A stretch of 64,000 bases of DNA from Candidatus Nitrosopumilus sp. (lineage in GTDB: Archaea; Thermoproteota; Nitrososphaeria; Nitrososphaerales; Nitrosopumilaceae). The stretch lies in NCBI GenBank assembly GCA_028343855.1, contig JAOLZN010000002.1, positions 39,502-103,501 on the forward strand, in the 5' to 3' direction. The notes beneath the pieces were generated by a model. The model worked only from the letters and a program-made list of their open reading frames with translations. It ran no database searches and had not been told where the DNA came from. A program made the position numbers and the translations under genes. Within the stretch, counting starts at the first letter, position 1. Every line of letters begins with the position of its first letter. This document shows positions 10,032 to 19,274 of the stretch, piece by piece.

Positions 10032-11240
10032 TCATATGCTGAGAGAACTTTGGGTATGATCCTTCATTGAATAACTTCTACCCCTCCATGAAACTGATGA
10101 TGCTCCCTTTGCTTGAATTAGTCCTGTGAGAAATCCTAGTGTGACTACTAATCCGCCCAGTGGAGCAAATAATGCATGAATTAATCTTAATTTTAAACCC
10201 ATTTTGACTTCGATTACTGCCCCCGTGTAAATTAGAATGGATGCTACTGCTGCTGAATAATAGAGTAATTTTGTTGACATTGATTCAATTGGTATGAAAT
10301 TTGTAATTGCAAATACTGGAAATGGAATAAATAATAAAAATAAAACTGCAAGAAAACTTCCGATTGCAATTTTTTCACTTTGTAAATAGAGTGGAATCAT
10401 TAGTCTCTTTAATGCTTGCCAAAGTGTTTTAGAATCTCTTGCCCAAACTGCATCTATCAGATCATCTCCTCTTACTATTCTCATCTTATAGCCTGATTCT
10501 TTTACTTTTTTCCCAAGTGCACCGTCTTCTACAATTTCATGTTTAACCCCTTCATGCATTCCAACTTCTTCATATGTTTTTTTTGTAATAATAAAAAAAC
10601 TTCCAAAAAAATATGCTGCTTTTTTCTTTGGATTGTTAACATTGATTGCAGAAAATCTCGTATGCAAAAATGTTGATATCATTGGCAGTGATACCTTAGT
10701 CAAGAAATCAAATGTTAGTAATCTTGGAATTGCAGATAGTGCATCTAATTGTAAACTTAGTAAATGTGAAACTGCTAATGATATAACTTGGTTTGAATGC
10801 TTTGTATCTGCATCTGTAAAAAGTAAAAGTTCTCCTTTTGCAATCTTGTATCCTTCCATACATGCCCAATTTTTACCCATCCATCCTTCTGGTTTTGAAT
10901 TTGCTGAAACATGAATAATTTTAGAATTTTTTTTTGCATACTTGGAAATTATTTCCCCTGTCGAGTCTTCTGATGAATCATCAATTACTACAATTTCATA
11001 ATTTTCATAATCTTGTTCAATTAATGAATCCAAACACTTTTCAAGATATTTTTCTTCATTTCTTGCTGGAAGTATTATTGAAACTTTTGGTGTTAAATTA
11101 TTTGTATTTTCAAATTTATCTAAATACGGTGTTTTTGTGAATGACTCAATCATTGATTTAATAAGATATATCCATGCGCCCACAATTCCAATCAATATTG
11201 CTACAACGATGTACGTGATTATCTCAATTAATAATTCCAA
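10032..11240 (-). CDS. Glycosyltransferase family 2 membrane protein
   Basis: VSIILPARNEEKYLEKCLDSLIEQDYENYEIVVIDDSSEDST, FTDADTKH; C-terminal TMs. Confidence 0.88.
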   Translation of the reverse strand: MELLIEIITYIVVAILIGIVGAWIYLIKSMIESFTKTPYLDKFENTNNLTPKVSIILPARNEEKYLEKCLDSLIEQDYENYEIVVIDDSSEDSTGEIISKYAKKNSKIIHVSANSKPEGWMGKNWACMEGYKIAKGELLLFTDADTKHSNQVISLAVSHLLSLQLDALSAIPRLLTFDFLTKVSLPMISTFLHTRFSAINVNNPKKKAAYFFGSFFIITKKTYEEVGMHEGVKHEIVEDGALGKKVKESGYKMRIVRGDDLIDAVWARDSKTLWQALKRLMIPLYLQSEKIAIGSFLAVLFLLFIPFPVFAITNFIPIESMSTKLLYYSAAVASILIYTGAVIEVKMGLKLRLIHALFAPLGGLVVTLGFLTGLIQAKGASSVSWRGRSYSMKDHTQSSLSI

Positions 11241-11242
11241 TT

Positions 11243-11659
11243 TTATTCCTCAATTTCTCTTTTGATACTTTGCATTGCTTGTTCAGTACCACTTTTTATG
11301 TGATTTTTTATGACCCCCGTAAACATATTCATCATTCCTGATAATTTTATTTCCCATGCTGTTTCCATAATGATCTTTTCATTTTTAGGAGCTAATGTAA
11401 TAATTTTTGTACCATCTAAAATTCCTTTAGTAAATTTAGCTTTAATTTCTTTTTTGGGTTTTAATTCAATTTCCTGTAAACATTTTTGATCTCGAAATGC
11501 TATGGTAATCTCTCTTTTGATTATTCCATCTTTTTCTGATAATGTTTTTACTTCCTTTGTTCCCTTCCAAAATTTTGGTTCATTATCTATATCTGAAATT
11601 ATTTCCCATGCCTTGTCTAGGCTGGAATTAATTTCTGTTTGAACTACAATTGATGCCAT
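11243..11659 (-). CDS. SRPBCC/polyketide-cyclase-like small protein
   Basis: ORF listed to 11797, but the domain starts at MASIVVQTEINSSLDKAWEIISDIDNEPKFWKG (ATG at 11659). Upstream codons look non-coding. Confidence 0.7.
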   Translation of the reverse strand: MASIVVQTEINSSLDKAWEIISDIDNEPKFWKGTKEVKTLSEKDGIIKREITIAFRDQKCLQEIELKPKKEIKAKFTKGILDGTKIITLAPKNEKIIMETAWEIKLSGMMNMFTGVIKNHIKSGTEQAMQSIKREIEE

Positions 11660-11716
11660 TCTTGTTTGAATTTCTTTTTGCATCAAATATATTAGATTCC
11701 ACTTTGAATTGAAACA

Positions 11717-11794
11717 GACTGTGATGGGCCAATGCCTAAAATCCAGAACATTAACTCCGGTTCTAATGGCCTTGACCATTCTTCCGTCACAGTC
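11717..11794. ncRNA. Candidate structured RNA / hairpin element of unknown family
   Basis: 8-bp perfect inverted arms GACTGTGA (11717-11724) and TCACAGTC (11787-11794) enclosing further complementary segments; GC content clearly above flanks. Confidence 0.4.
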
Positions 11795-11831
11795 CATTAA
11801 AATTTAAAAGAACATCAAATTTACTTGGTAT

Positions 11832-12029
11832 ATGGTAAAAATTGGAACTTTTGACGCTGGAACTTTTTGGAAAAATGCATATGCACATCAACGTGGTAAA
11901 TTACTCAAAAAAGTTAGTGTTCCTGATGATCAAATTATTGAATTAGTTAATAAAAAATACATGGAATTACCTGCTGCTTTGAAATATGAGATTGAAACTA
12001 GTGGAATCACTAAAAAAGAATTACAATAA
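11832..12029 (+). CDS. Small conserved hypothetical protein
   Basis: 65 aa ORF with good coding character; short gap to next gene on same strand. Confidence 0.7.
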   Translation: MVKIGTFDAGTFWKNAYAHQRGKLLKKVSVPDDQIIELVNKKYMELPAALKYEIETSGITKKELQ

Positions 12030-12045
12030 TGCAAATTCATTTTAA

Positions 12046-12396
12046 GTGGATAAATTTGGATATATTGTGGATACTGTTTCATACGAAGATTTTGCAAAAT
12101 TAGACCTTCGAGTTGCTAAAATTATTGAAACAGAATCTATTGAAGGCAAGTCTAGAATAATTAAAGGTAAAATTGATTTGGGTGGGGATGATCAACGAGA
12201 TGTGATTATTGGCGGTGCACAATATTTTCAACCTGAAGATATTGTTGGAAAAACTGTGATTGTTCTTGCAAACTTAGAACCAAAAACAATGGCTGGTGTT
12301 GAATCTAATGCAATGTTGTTAGCTGCTGATGTTGATGATAAGCCTTATTGGTTAACTGTAACTGAAGATGTTGCTTTGGGCAGTCCTATAAAATAA
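12046..12396 (+). CDS. tRNA-binding OB-fold protein (MetRS C-terminal / Trbp111-like)
   Basis: FAKLDLRVAKIIETESIEGKSRIIKGKIDLG...VIVLANLEPKTMAGVESNAMLLAA. Confidence 0.88.
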   Translation: MDKFGYIVDTVSYEDFAKLDLRVAKIIETESIEGKSRIIKGKIDLGGDDQRDVIIGGAQYFQPEDIVGKTVIVLANLEPKTMAGVESNAMLLAADVDDKPYWLTVTEDVALGSPIK

Positions 12397-12425
12397 ATTA
12401 TCTTTCCATAAGAATTATTTTTAAA

Positions 12426-12986
12426 TTAATCGTATACCATCAAGTCTTTTTCTTCTAATAATGAGTGGACATTATTTACTGATCTGTACACTTCTGTTTC
12501 TAACTTAGCTCCAACACAAACTAATTTTCCTGATGCAAAAATCAAGATTACTGTTTTTGGGTCAAGCATTCTGTGAATCAATCCTGGGAATTGTTCTGGT
12601 TCGTACATACTTCTTGGCAATGTTCTTGCTGCTTGCTCCAAGTTGACTTTGCCACCCAAGTTAATTGATGAAACGATATTTTGAATTGAAACTACTGCAT
12701 CTTTTTTAACCTTAATTCCTCCTTTTCGAAGTTGTTGAACCACTGTTTTTACTGCTTTTTTTGCTAATTCTTCTGATTTAGAACCTGTACATACCATTTT
12801 ACCTGAACTGAAGATTAATGTTGCACTTTTTGGTGTTTTTAATCTAAAAACTAGTCCTGGAAATACATCTGGGTGGTACTCCACATCTGGAAACTTTTTT
12901 GTAATTTCATTTAAATCCATTTTTTGCTCAACTGATGCTGAGGCTACTACGTTAACTACACTTATCATTGGTTTTGTTTGTGGCAT
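12426..12986 (-). CDS. tbp: TATA-box-binding protein
   Basis: 186 aa with two direct repeats (YHPDVFPGLVFRLKTPKSATLIFSSGKMVCTGSKS / YEPEQFPGLIHRMLDPKTVILIFASGKLVCVGAK). Confidence 0.97.
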   Translation of the reverse strand: MPQTKPMISVVNVVASASVEQKMDLNEITKKFPDVEYHPDVFPGLVFRLKTPKSATLIFSSGKMVCTGSKSEELAKKAVKTVVQQLRKGGIKVKKDAVVSIQNIVSSINLGGKVNLEQAARTLPRSMYEPEQFPGLIHRMLDPKTVILIFASGKLVCVGAKLETEVYRSVNNVHSLLEEKDLMVYD

Positions 12987-13008
12987 GTCCAGTTTTTTTC
13001 CGTTCTAC

Positions 13009-13019
13009 TATATAAAAGG
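13009..13019 (-). promoter_or_regulatory. Probable TATA box of tbp (CCTTTTATATA on minus strand)
   Basis: Centred about 27 bp upstream of the tbp ATG, matching leaderless archaeal promoter geometry. Confidence 0.5.
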
Positions 13020-13092
13020 ACTAGATGAGACCCTTTTTGAGATTTTAGACCTTTTGACGAATCATTTAATTTAGAATTGAAAAGTTTTCTTT

Positions 13093-14211
13093 TTGTTGAA
13101 TTTTACTGATTTTGAACAAATATTCTCCACTAGTGATGAATCTGATCCTTTGATGATGTTAGTTTGGATTGTGCCGATAATTATTTTTGTATTTTATGGC
13201 CAACAAATTCAACTACTAGTTACTTCTGGTGAAATTAAAAAAGCAATTAAAAAATTAGATAAATTTAGATCTGATTCTAAAACAGAATTAATTGATTATG
13301 TTAAGAAAAATTCAGATTCTGGTACTGATCCAACAAAAAAAATTGAGCAATTTTTAGACTACTTCACTATTATGCCAGTTGACCTAGACCCTAATGGTAT
13401 TGTAGATAAAGTAAGACATACAGTAAGATCTAGAGAAGATTATACTAGAAATCATGTTAAGTTACTGTTGCCCAATATTGATGAAATTGAATTAAGTCGT
13501 GTTCAAACTTTACTTGAACTTGCTTCTTCTCTACAAATGATTCATAAAATAATTAATCATATGTTTTTGACTGCAAAAAAACAAAAAAACTATCCTTTGA
13601 TTTTACCATTACAAATGATTTTGCCTTTTATCATGGAACATGCAAAAGCAATGAATGCGTCGATACCTGCATTTAAAAAAGGACAACCCCTCGGCGATGG
13701 AATTGGACCTATGGTAGTTGGAAAAATGATGTTAAATGAAGAAAAACAAATAATTTCATTTCAAACTATTCTTGCTAAAATTAATTATGAAAAAAGAAAA
13801 TTATTTCTAGTAAAAGCAGAAGGGCCTGGTTCCACTGTTGGTAGACCTGACGATGCATTACAAAAAATTGTTGATACTGATAAAATTGATGCAATCATAA
13901 TGATTGATGCTGCGTTAAAAATGGAAGGTGAGGATTCTGCATCAATTGCTAGAGGATTTGGTGCTGCAATTGGTGGAATTGGTACTGAAAAATTTCAAAT
14001 TGAACAAATTGCAACTCAGAATAAAATTCCTGTTTTCTCAATTGTTGTTAAACAATCTGTAAAGGAAGCAATTACCCTTATGACTAAGGAAATTGCAGAT
14101 CAGGCTGATAATGTACGCTTACAAGTTAATGAAATGATATTAGAAAATACTATTGAAGGACAATCTGTTGTAATAATAGGTGTAGGTAATACTGCAGGAG
14201 TCCCACAATGA
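13093..14211 (+). CDS. DUF1512-like archaeal protein
   Basis: 372 aa; N-terminal TM then MILPFIMEHAKAMNASIPAFKKGQPLGDGIGPMVVGKMM. Confidence 0.75.
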   Translation: MLNFTDFEQIFSTSDESDPLMMLVWIVPIIIFVFYGQQIQLLVTSGEIKKAIKKLDKFRSDSKTELIDYVKKNSDSGTDPTKKIEQFLDYFTIMPVDLDPNGIVDKVRHTVRSREDYTRNHVKLLLPNIDEIELSRVQTLLELASSLQMIHKIINHMFLTAKKQKNYPLILPLQMILPFIMEHAKAMNASIPAFKKGQPLGDGIGPMVVGKMMLNEEKQIISFQTILAKINYEKRKLFLVKAEGPGSTVGRPDDALQKIVDTDKIDAIIMIDAALKMEGEDSASIARGFGAAIGGIGTEKFQIEQIATQNKIPVFSIVVKQSVKEAITLMTKEIADQADNVRLQVNEMILENTIEGQSVVIIGVGNTAGVPQ

Positions 14212-14384
14212 TTTTTTCTAAAGAAGAAATTATTTTGGAATATACTGTTGAAAAATGTCCAAAATGTGAAAAATTGAATCAAAGAGATTTTTCTGATGGT
14301 GATGTTTTGTTTAACTCTTCTTCAAAATGTACCTTCTGTGACAGTGTAACTATAATCGAAAAAATTTACGGTGAAATTTTATAA
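14208..14384 (+). CDS. Small zinc-ribbon protein
   Basis: MIFSKEEIILEYTVEKCPKCEKLNQRDFSDGDVLFNSSSKCTFCDSVTIIEKIYGEIL; two CxxC pairs; start overlaps stop of previous gene. Confidence 0.7.
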   Translation: MIFSKEEIILEYTVEKCPKCEKLNQRDFSDGDVLFNSSSKCTFCDSVTIIEKIYGEIL

Positions 14385-14456
14385 AAATGATTCTAAAATA
14401 TTTTAATTTTATAATTGTACAAATACAGTAAATTTTCTAATAATGGTGGGAATATA

Positions 14457-15014
14457 ATGAAAAATAAATTAAATCTCTCTAAACAATATGCTATCAAACA
14501 ACATCGTGGACAATATCGTAAAAATAACAAAACCCCTTACTGGCATCATTTACGTGATGTTGTAAATAATCTTGAAATGATGGGAATTAAAGATGAATCT
14601 ATTTTATGTGCTGGATGGTTGCATGATTCTATTGAGGATACTTCCTTTGATTTTGAAGATGTTTCCAAATCTTTTGGAAAGAAAATTGCTCAAATAGTAT
14701 CTGATTTGACAAAAGAAACACGCTTACCCAAAAATCAACAAGAAAAAAATTATCTTAAACAACTTTCTAAATCTTCCTGGCAGGCAAAAGTTGTAAAATT
14801 TGCTGATATTTTAGCAAATATTTCAGATTTAAAAAATTCTGAATTAAATCATAGACAAAAAATAATTCAAGTCAAATATAAGATAAAATACCTTGGTGCA
14901 ATTAAATCTGGAATTGTAGAAAATACAAGTAAAATTCCTAATTTATCCAAATCTCAAAATTTACTGAATTTAGTTCTTGAACAATATGGTCAAAGAAAAA
15001 TTATTTTGTCCTAA
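14457..15014 (+). CDS. HD-domain phosphohydrolase (RelA/SpoT hydrolase-like)
   Basis: AIKQHRGQYRKNNKTPYWHHLRDVV...AGWLHDSIEDT...KFADILANISD. Start chosen at MKNKLNLSKQ within ORF 14415-15014. Confidence 0.85.
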   Translation: MKNKLNLSKQYAIKQHRGQYRKNNKTPYWHHLRDVVNNLEMMGIKDESILCAGWLHDSIEDTSFDFEDVSKSFGKKIAQIVSDLTKETRLPKNQQEKNYLKQLSKSSWQAKVVKFADILANISDLKNSELNHRQKIIQVKYKIKYLGAIKSGIVENTSKIPNLSKSQNLLNLVLEQYGQRKIILS

Positions 15015-15114
15015 ACTTTAGATTGCATGTTGGACAAAACCAGGAAACTGTTTCTCCTTGCTCTTTAAACATTAATCCGCCACATTTTGGGCATGATCTG
15101 ATCTCTTCACTCAT
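15001..15114 (-). CDS. 37-aa zinc-ribbon protein
   Basis: MSEEIRSCPKCGGLMFKEQGETVSWFCPTCNLKFRTK; CxxC...CxxC; 3' end overlaps convergent HD gene. Confidence 0.65.
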   Translation of the reverse strand: MSEEIRSCPKCGGLMFKEQGETVSWFCPTCNLKFRTK

Positions 15115-15118
15115 TTTT

Positions 15119-16018
15119 TCATGTTAATGCCTTTGTTGTTACTGTAACTCCGCTTTCCATTGGAATGAATGTATGCTCTGCTTGGGCCACTCTTTGTTCA
15201 TTGACTTCTATTAATACTGGATAAGCTTGTACTGCTTTTTTCTTTATCAAAATGTCTAAAAGTTCTTTGGCCTCTTTTTCCTCCCATTCTTTTGTTATCC
15301 ATCTCAATGCAAATGGTAGCATGTTAAAATTTTCCCAAATAAAATTTAGTAATTCATCTGCTTCATCATTTTTTGTTTTTTTTCTAGAATTTATTGCAAA
15401 AATATTTTTTATCTTACCGTTTCTAACAAACCCTCCACCTTGTTCTGTTGTTACAAATGGTTCACATGCATAAGCTGTATTTTCTGAAAGTGAAAATCCT
15501 CCAATTGACCAAATATTTGGAATTGATTTTCCTGCATGAATTGTATATTGTTCTAATGAGTGTCCACTGAGATTTGCAATTGGTTTGAATCCCATTTGTT
15601 TAATTGTTGATTCAATTGTACGACCGATGTCACTTGCTTTAACCCCTGTTTTGATCATTGACATTGCATTTCCTAATGCATCTTCTGCTGCTTGAACTAG
15701 TCCATCAAATTGTGCATCATAACAAACAGTAACTGCTGTATCTGCAATATATCCATTAATTTGTGCACCAAGATCAATTTTTACTAAATCTGTATCTTTG
15801 ATTACGATTGGATCATTTGGTTCTGCAGTATAGTGAGCTGCAATTTCATTAATACTTGCATTAACCGGAAATGCACATTTTGCACCTCGTTTTTTAATTT
15901 CATTTTCTACTTCTTCGCAAATCTCATACACTGTTTTACCAATCCAGTCTTTGATTCTGACCATTTCCCTAACTTCAGCTGCAATTTTACCTGCTTTGAT
16001 ATAATCCTCATTCAGCAC
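15119..16018 (-). CDS. map: Methionine aminopeptidase type II
   Basis: KIDLGAQINGYIADTAVTV, LSGHSLEQYTIHAGKSIPN, C-terminal AQAEHTFIP. Confidence 0.95.
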   Translation of the reverse strand: MLNEDYIKAGKIAAEVREMVRIKDWIGKTVYEICEEVENEIKKRGAKCAFPVNASINEIAAHYTAEPNDPIVIKDTDLVKIDLGAQINGYIADTAVTVCYDAQFDGLVQAAEDALGNAMSMIKTGVKASDIGRTIESTIKQMGFKPIANLSGHSLEQYTIHAGKSIPNIWSIGGFSLSENTAYACEPFVTTEQGGGFVRNGKIKNIFAINSRKKTKNDEADELLNFIWENFNMLPFALRWITKEWEEKEAKELLDILIKKKAVQAYPVLIEVNEQRVAQAEHTFIPMESGVTVTTKALT

Positions 16019-16090
16019 AACTTTGATCCTTTACCTGCCTTTAAAATTATTATCTGTGAAGCTTAAATTGGGGCATTTTCGTATTTCGCT

Positions 16091-16164
16091 GGGATCGTGG
16101 TCTAGCTTGGTATGATTCTGCGTTTGGGACGCAGAGGTCGCGAATTCAAATTTCGCCGATCCCA
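16091..16164 (+). tRNA. tRNA-Pro (anticodon TGG); CCA present in DNA at 16165-16167
   Basis: GGGATCG/CGATCCC acceptor, anticodon arm CTGCG-TTTGGGA-CGCAG, T arm GCGAA-TTCAAAT-TTCGC. Confidence 0.95.
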
Positions 16165-16206
16165 CCACAAATCATTATCTTATTATCAAATTGACTTCTC
16201 TTCTTA

Positions 16207-16278
16207 TTGCCGAGCAATGAGGACGAGTTAGAGAAATGACTTTGAAATGAAGTAAACTAATGGCACTGAGCCCGGCAA
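16207..16278 (+). ncRNA. Putative C/D-box sRNA downstream of tRNA-Pro
   Basis: Terminal stem TTGCCG/CGGCAA; C-like ATGAGGA, internal C'-like ATGAAGT, D box CTGA; about 12-nt guide spacings; GC-rich in AT-rich spacer. Confidence 0.5.
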
Positions 16279-16309
16279 ACTTTTATCGATTCAAAATGAC
16301 GTATTTTTA

Positions 16310-16555
16310 TTGAAATTTGAGCGACGTGATCTAATTTTAATTGCTGGTTTAATTCTAGTAATGCTTGGATTAATTCAATATTTAGGACCTGCATATTCTG
16401 CAATTATTGTTATTGCCCTTTATTTTGGAATTAAAGTCTATGTGGGTAAAAAACGTCAATTAATTCAACAAGATGTTGGTGAGGGGATTTGTATGGAATG
16501 TGGGTTCAAAATTATTAATAAAAAATGCCTCAACTGTGATGATCTAGATGAATAA
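16310..16555 (+). CDS. Small membrane protein with C-terminal zinc ribbon
   Basis: 81 aa; two TMs then CMECGFKIINKKCLNCDD. Confidence 0.75.
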   Translation: MKFERRDLILIAGLILVMLGLIQYLGPAYSAIIVIALYFGIKVYVGKKRQLIQQDVGEGICMECGFKIINKKCLNCDDLDE

Positions 16556-16693
16556 TTACTTCGAATCTCTTAATATTGTGTAATTTGCCTATTTTCTTAT
16601 GATTTTAAGATCTTTGACTTTAACAAATAGCTCAACTTTTTCTCCATTTAATTCTAAAATGAGTCTTTTTACCAAGAATATTAGGAAATTAAA

Positions 16694-18748
16694 ATGAACT
16701 ACTCTATTTTTCTACTCTTATCTGCAATATTTCTTATTACCATATCTACTCCAGCATATGCACAATCCCTATCTGATCATGTTGTAATTAATGAAGTTGA
16801 CATTAATCCACCAGGAAATGACTCTGCCACTGTATCTGAATGGGTAGAACTTTACAATCCTACAAATTCTAATGTGGATTTAAGCGGATGGGAAATTGCT
16901 TCTACAACTGTTCTGAAAAAAACATTAATTCTTCCTGATGGAACTACCATCTTACCTGGTAAATTTTTAACATTTACTCATGACAAAATTTGGTTCACTG
17001 ATTCTAGTGAAGTTGTTCAATTACGAGATGCTAATGGAGACTTGATTGATACAACTCCTAATCTTGTTGATCTTAATAATGATTTTTCATCTTGGCAAAG
17101 AGTTTATGATGGATATGATTCAGCCGACTGGAAATTTGTAACATCTACTGCAGGTGGTTCAAATGGTAAATTAAGTGAAGTACAAGAATCTGAAGAATTG
17201 ATAGTTACTGTTTCATCTGATAAATCTTCATATCTTTTTGATGAAACTGCTTTAATTCAAGGTTCAGTTTCAAAGAGAATTAATTCTATTTACAGCTATT
17301 TTGATCCAGAACCAATTATGATAAATATTTCAGGTCCTAATTATATTCAAACAATTTCAATTTATCCCGATTACCAATTAAACTATGAAACTAGTATTAA
17401 TTTGGTTAAAGTTTTAGGAATTAATTCTGGAACTTATGATGTAAATGTTACATATTCAGATGCTTCAAATGATATTACATTTACTGTTGGTGACGAAAGA
17501 ATTCTACAAGAAGATAATGTAGAAACTTCTTCTTTGAGTATTGGAACTAATACTGATCAATATATCCCTGGAGAATTAGTTACAATTAGTGCCTTTACTA
17601 GTAATGTGATTCCATATGAGAGTATGATTTTGACTATTACTGATTCTGAAAATAAATTAATTGATCAAGGCAATTTGTTTACCAGTAATGGTGATTTTAG
17701 TACAGAGCATTTGATAAATACTGTAAATCCTAATTATGGTGTTTATACTATTACCGCTGAATACAATGATATTCTTGCCATATCGACTTTCACTGTTTTA
17801 GATCCTTCTGTAGTTAATCCTATTGTTGAAGAAATTTTTTCTGATTCTATGGTTTTAACTGCTGATGATTCTGAATATTTGCTAAATGAATACATCACTT
17901 TGCATGGTTCGGTTACTAATTTTAAGAAAGATCCTAGCTTGTATGCTGAACAAGTTAGAATTTCTTATAAGGACTCTGATGGAAAGTCTCCTACATTTAC
18001 TGGTGCCATAATGGATAGTGTTGATGGTGCTAAAATAATAGATTTTACCTCCACTGCAATACTTAGTGAACTGGGTGAATTCTCCATTACTTTCCAATTA
18101 CCATACAATTCCTTTTTTGAAGGTGATTATTCTGTTCAAGCCGATTATGGAAGTTTATCTGCTTACACAAATTTTTCTATAGTATCTGAGAAATCTAATT
18201 CAAATAATTCTATTTCTGATGAAAATTCTTCAGCTGGAAATCCTAATATGTCTATTCCTGGAAAACCTTCAGATACCACTACATTTGAAAATGGTTATTT
18301 TGTTTCTAATGTAAAAACCATAATTGAAAAAGTAAATCGTATTTCTGATAATTTAACTTCAATTAACACCCAGGAAAAAACAATTGATGAGCAATCTGTC
18401 AAACCTAGGGTGTTATCTGGTTCAATGATAACAGTTTCAAAAGACTCACAATCAACTGTTAATTTACAAGTTTCATCTGAATCTGGAGTTTGTATTATTG
18501 GCCCTAGTTCTGATTGTTTAGTTAGTGAATCCACTAGAAAACCTGGACAAATTTTTGAAGTTGTACAAGTTGATGGAATGAATCTTAATGTAAGGTATTC
18601 TGGCCCTGATGTACGTTTAGAGAAATTTAGTATATTGCCACAATCTTCTGATGATTTTTTACCTAATGCCAATTGGAATGTTGAAGTCCTTAAAGATGAT
18701 GAAGTTTCCAGATTCTATTATAAAGTGACTTACAAAACTTTACAGTAA
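16694..18748 (+). CDS. Secreted lamin-tail-domain (LTD) protein with Ig-like repeats
   Basis: Signal peptide; HVVINEVDINPPGND...SEWVELYNPTNSNVDLSGWEI is an LTD signature; repeated beta-rich segments. Confidence 0.8.
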   Translation: MNYSIFLLLSAIFLITISTPAYAQSLSDHVVINEVDINPPGNDSATVSEWVELYNPTNSNVDLSGWEIASTTVLKKTLILPDGTTILPGKFLTFTHDKIWFTDSSEVVQLRDANGDLIDTTPNLVDLNNDFSSWQRVYDGYDSADWKFVTSTAGGSNGKLSEVQESEELIVTVSSDKSSYLFDETALIQGSVSKRINSIYSYFDPEPIMINISGPNYIQTISIYPDYQLNYETSINLVKVLGINSGTYDVNVTYSDASNDITFTVGDERILQEDNVETSSLSIGTNTDQYIPGELVTISAFTSNVIPYESMILTITDSENKLIDQGNLFTSNGDFSTEHLINTVNPNYGVYTITAEYNDILAISTFTVLDPSVVNPIVEEIFSDSMVLTADDSEYLLNEYITLHGSVTNFKKDPSLYAEQVRISYKDSDGKSPTFTGAIMDSVDGAKIIDFTSTAILSELGEFSITFQLPYNSFFEGDYSVQADYGSLSAYTNFSIVSEKSNSNNSISDENSSAGNPNMSIPGKPSDTTTFENGYFVSNVKTIIEKVNRISDNLTSINTQEKTIDEQSVKPRVLSGSMITVSKDSQSTVNLQVSSESGVCIIGPSSDCLVSESTRKPGQIFEVVQVDGMNLNVRYSGPDVRLEKFSILPQSSDDFLPNANWNVEVLKDDEVSRFYYKVTYKTLQ

Positions 18749-18782
18749 ATTCAAAATACTCATAGTTTAATAATTAATTAAA

Positions 18783-19274
18783 TTGAAATTACAAGTTTTA
18801 ATGTTTTATCAAGACGATCCTAAAAAATGCACAGCTGCTAAAATGATCAAATTTGGTCTTGCTAAAAATATAAAAAAAATTGGTTCCAAGGGATTGGTCT
18901 TAGATCCATTTTCAGATAAAACATTACTTCCTAAAGATAGATCTCTTATCAGTGCAATTGTTGGCATTGATTGTTCCTGGAATCTTGCTGATCATGCATT
19001 TTCTCAAAAATTTAATGGAATAAAACGAAAATTACCTCCTTTACTTGCTGGAAATCCAGTCAATTATTCCAAATTGAATAAATTAACCACCGCTGAGGCT
19101 TTATCTGGTTCATTATTTATTCTTGGTTTCAAAGAACAAAGTTTAGAATTATTAAATAAATTCAAGTGGGGTCATACCTTCTATGAACTAAATCAAAATC
19201 TCTTAGATGATTATTCAAAAGCTGAAAATGAAGAGCAAATTCAAATTATTCTTAATGATTATGGTTTACTTTGA
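18783..19274 (+). CDS. tsr3: Tsr3-family rRNA aminocarboxypropyltransferase (DUF367)
   Basis: DDPKKCTAAKMIKFGL, VGIDCSWNLAD, LPPLLAGNPVNYSKLNKLTTAEAL. Confidence 0.92.
   Translation: MKLQVLMFYQDDPKKCTAAKMIKFGLAKNIKKIGSKGLVLDPFSDKTLLPKDRSLISAIVGIDCSWNLADHAFSQKFNGIKRKLPPLLAGNPVNYSKLNKLTTAEALSGSLFILGFKEQSLELLNKFKWGHTFYELNQNLLDDYSKAENEEQIQIILNDYGLL

Noticed and set aside
11717-11794. tRNA or 5S rRNA gene
   Set aside because: No T-loop TTCRA, no U8, no 7-nt anticodon loop; too short for 5S although a short loop-C-like string is present.
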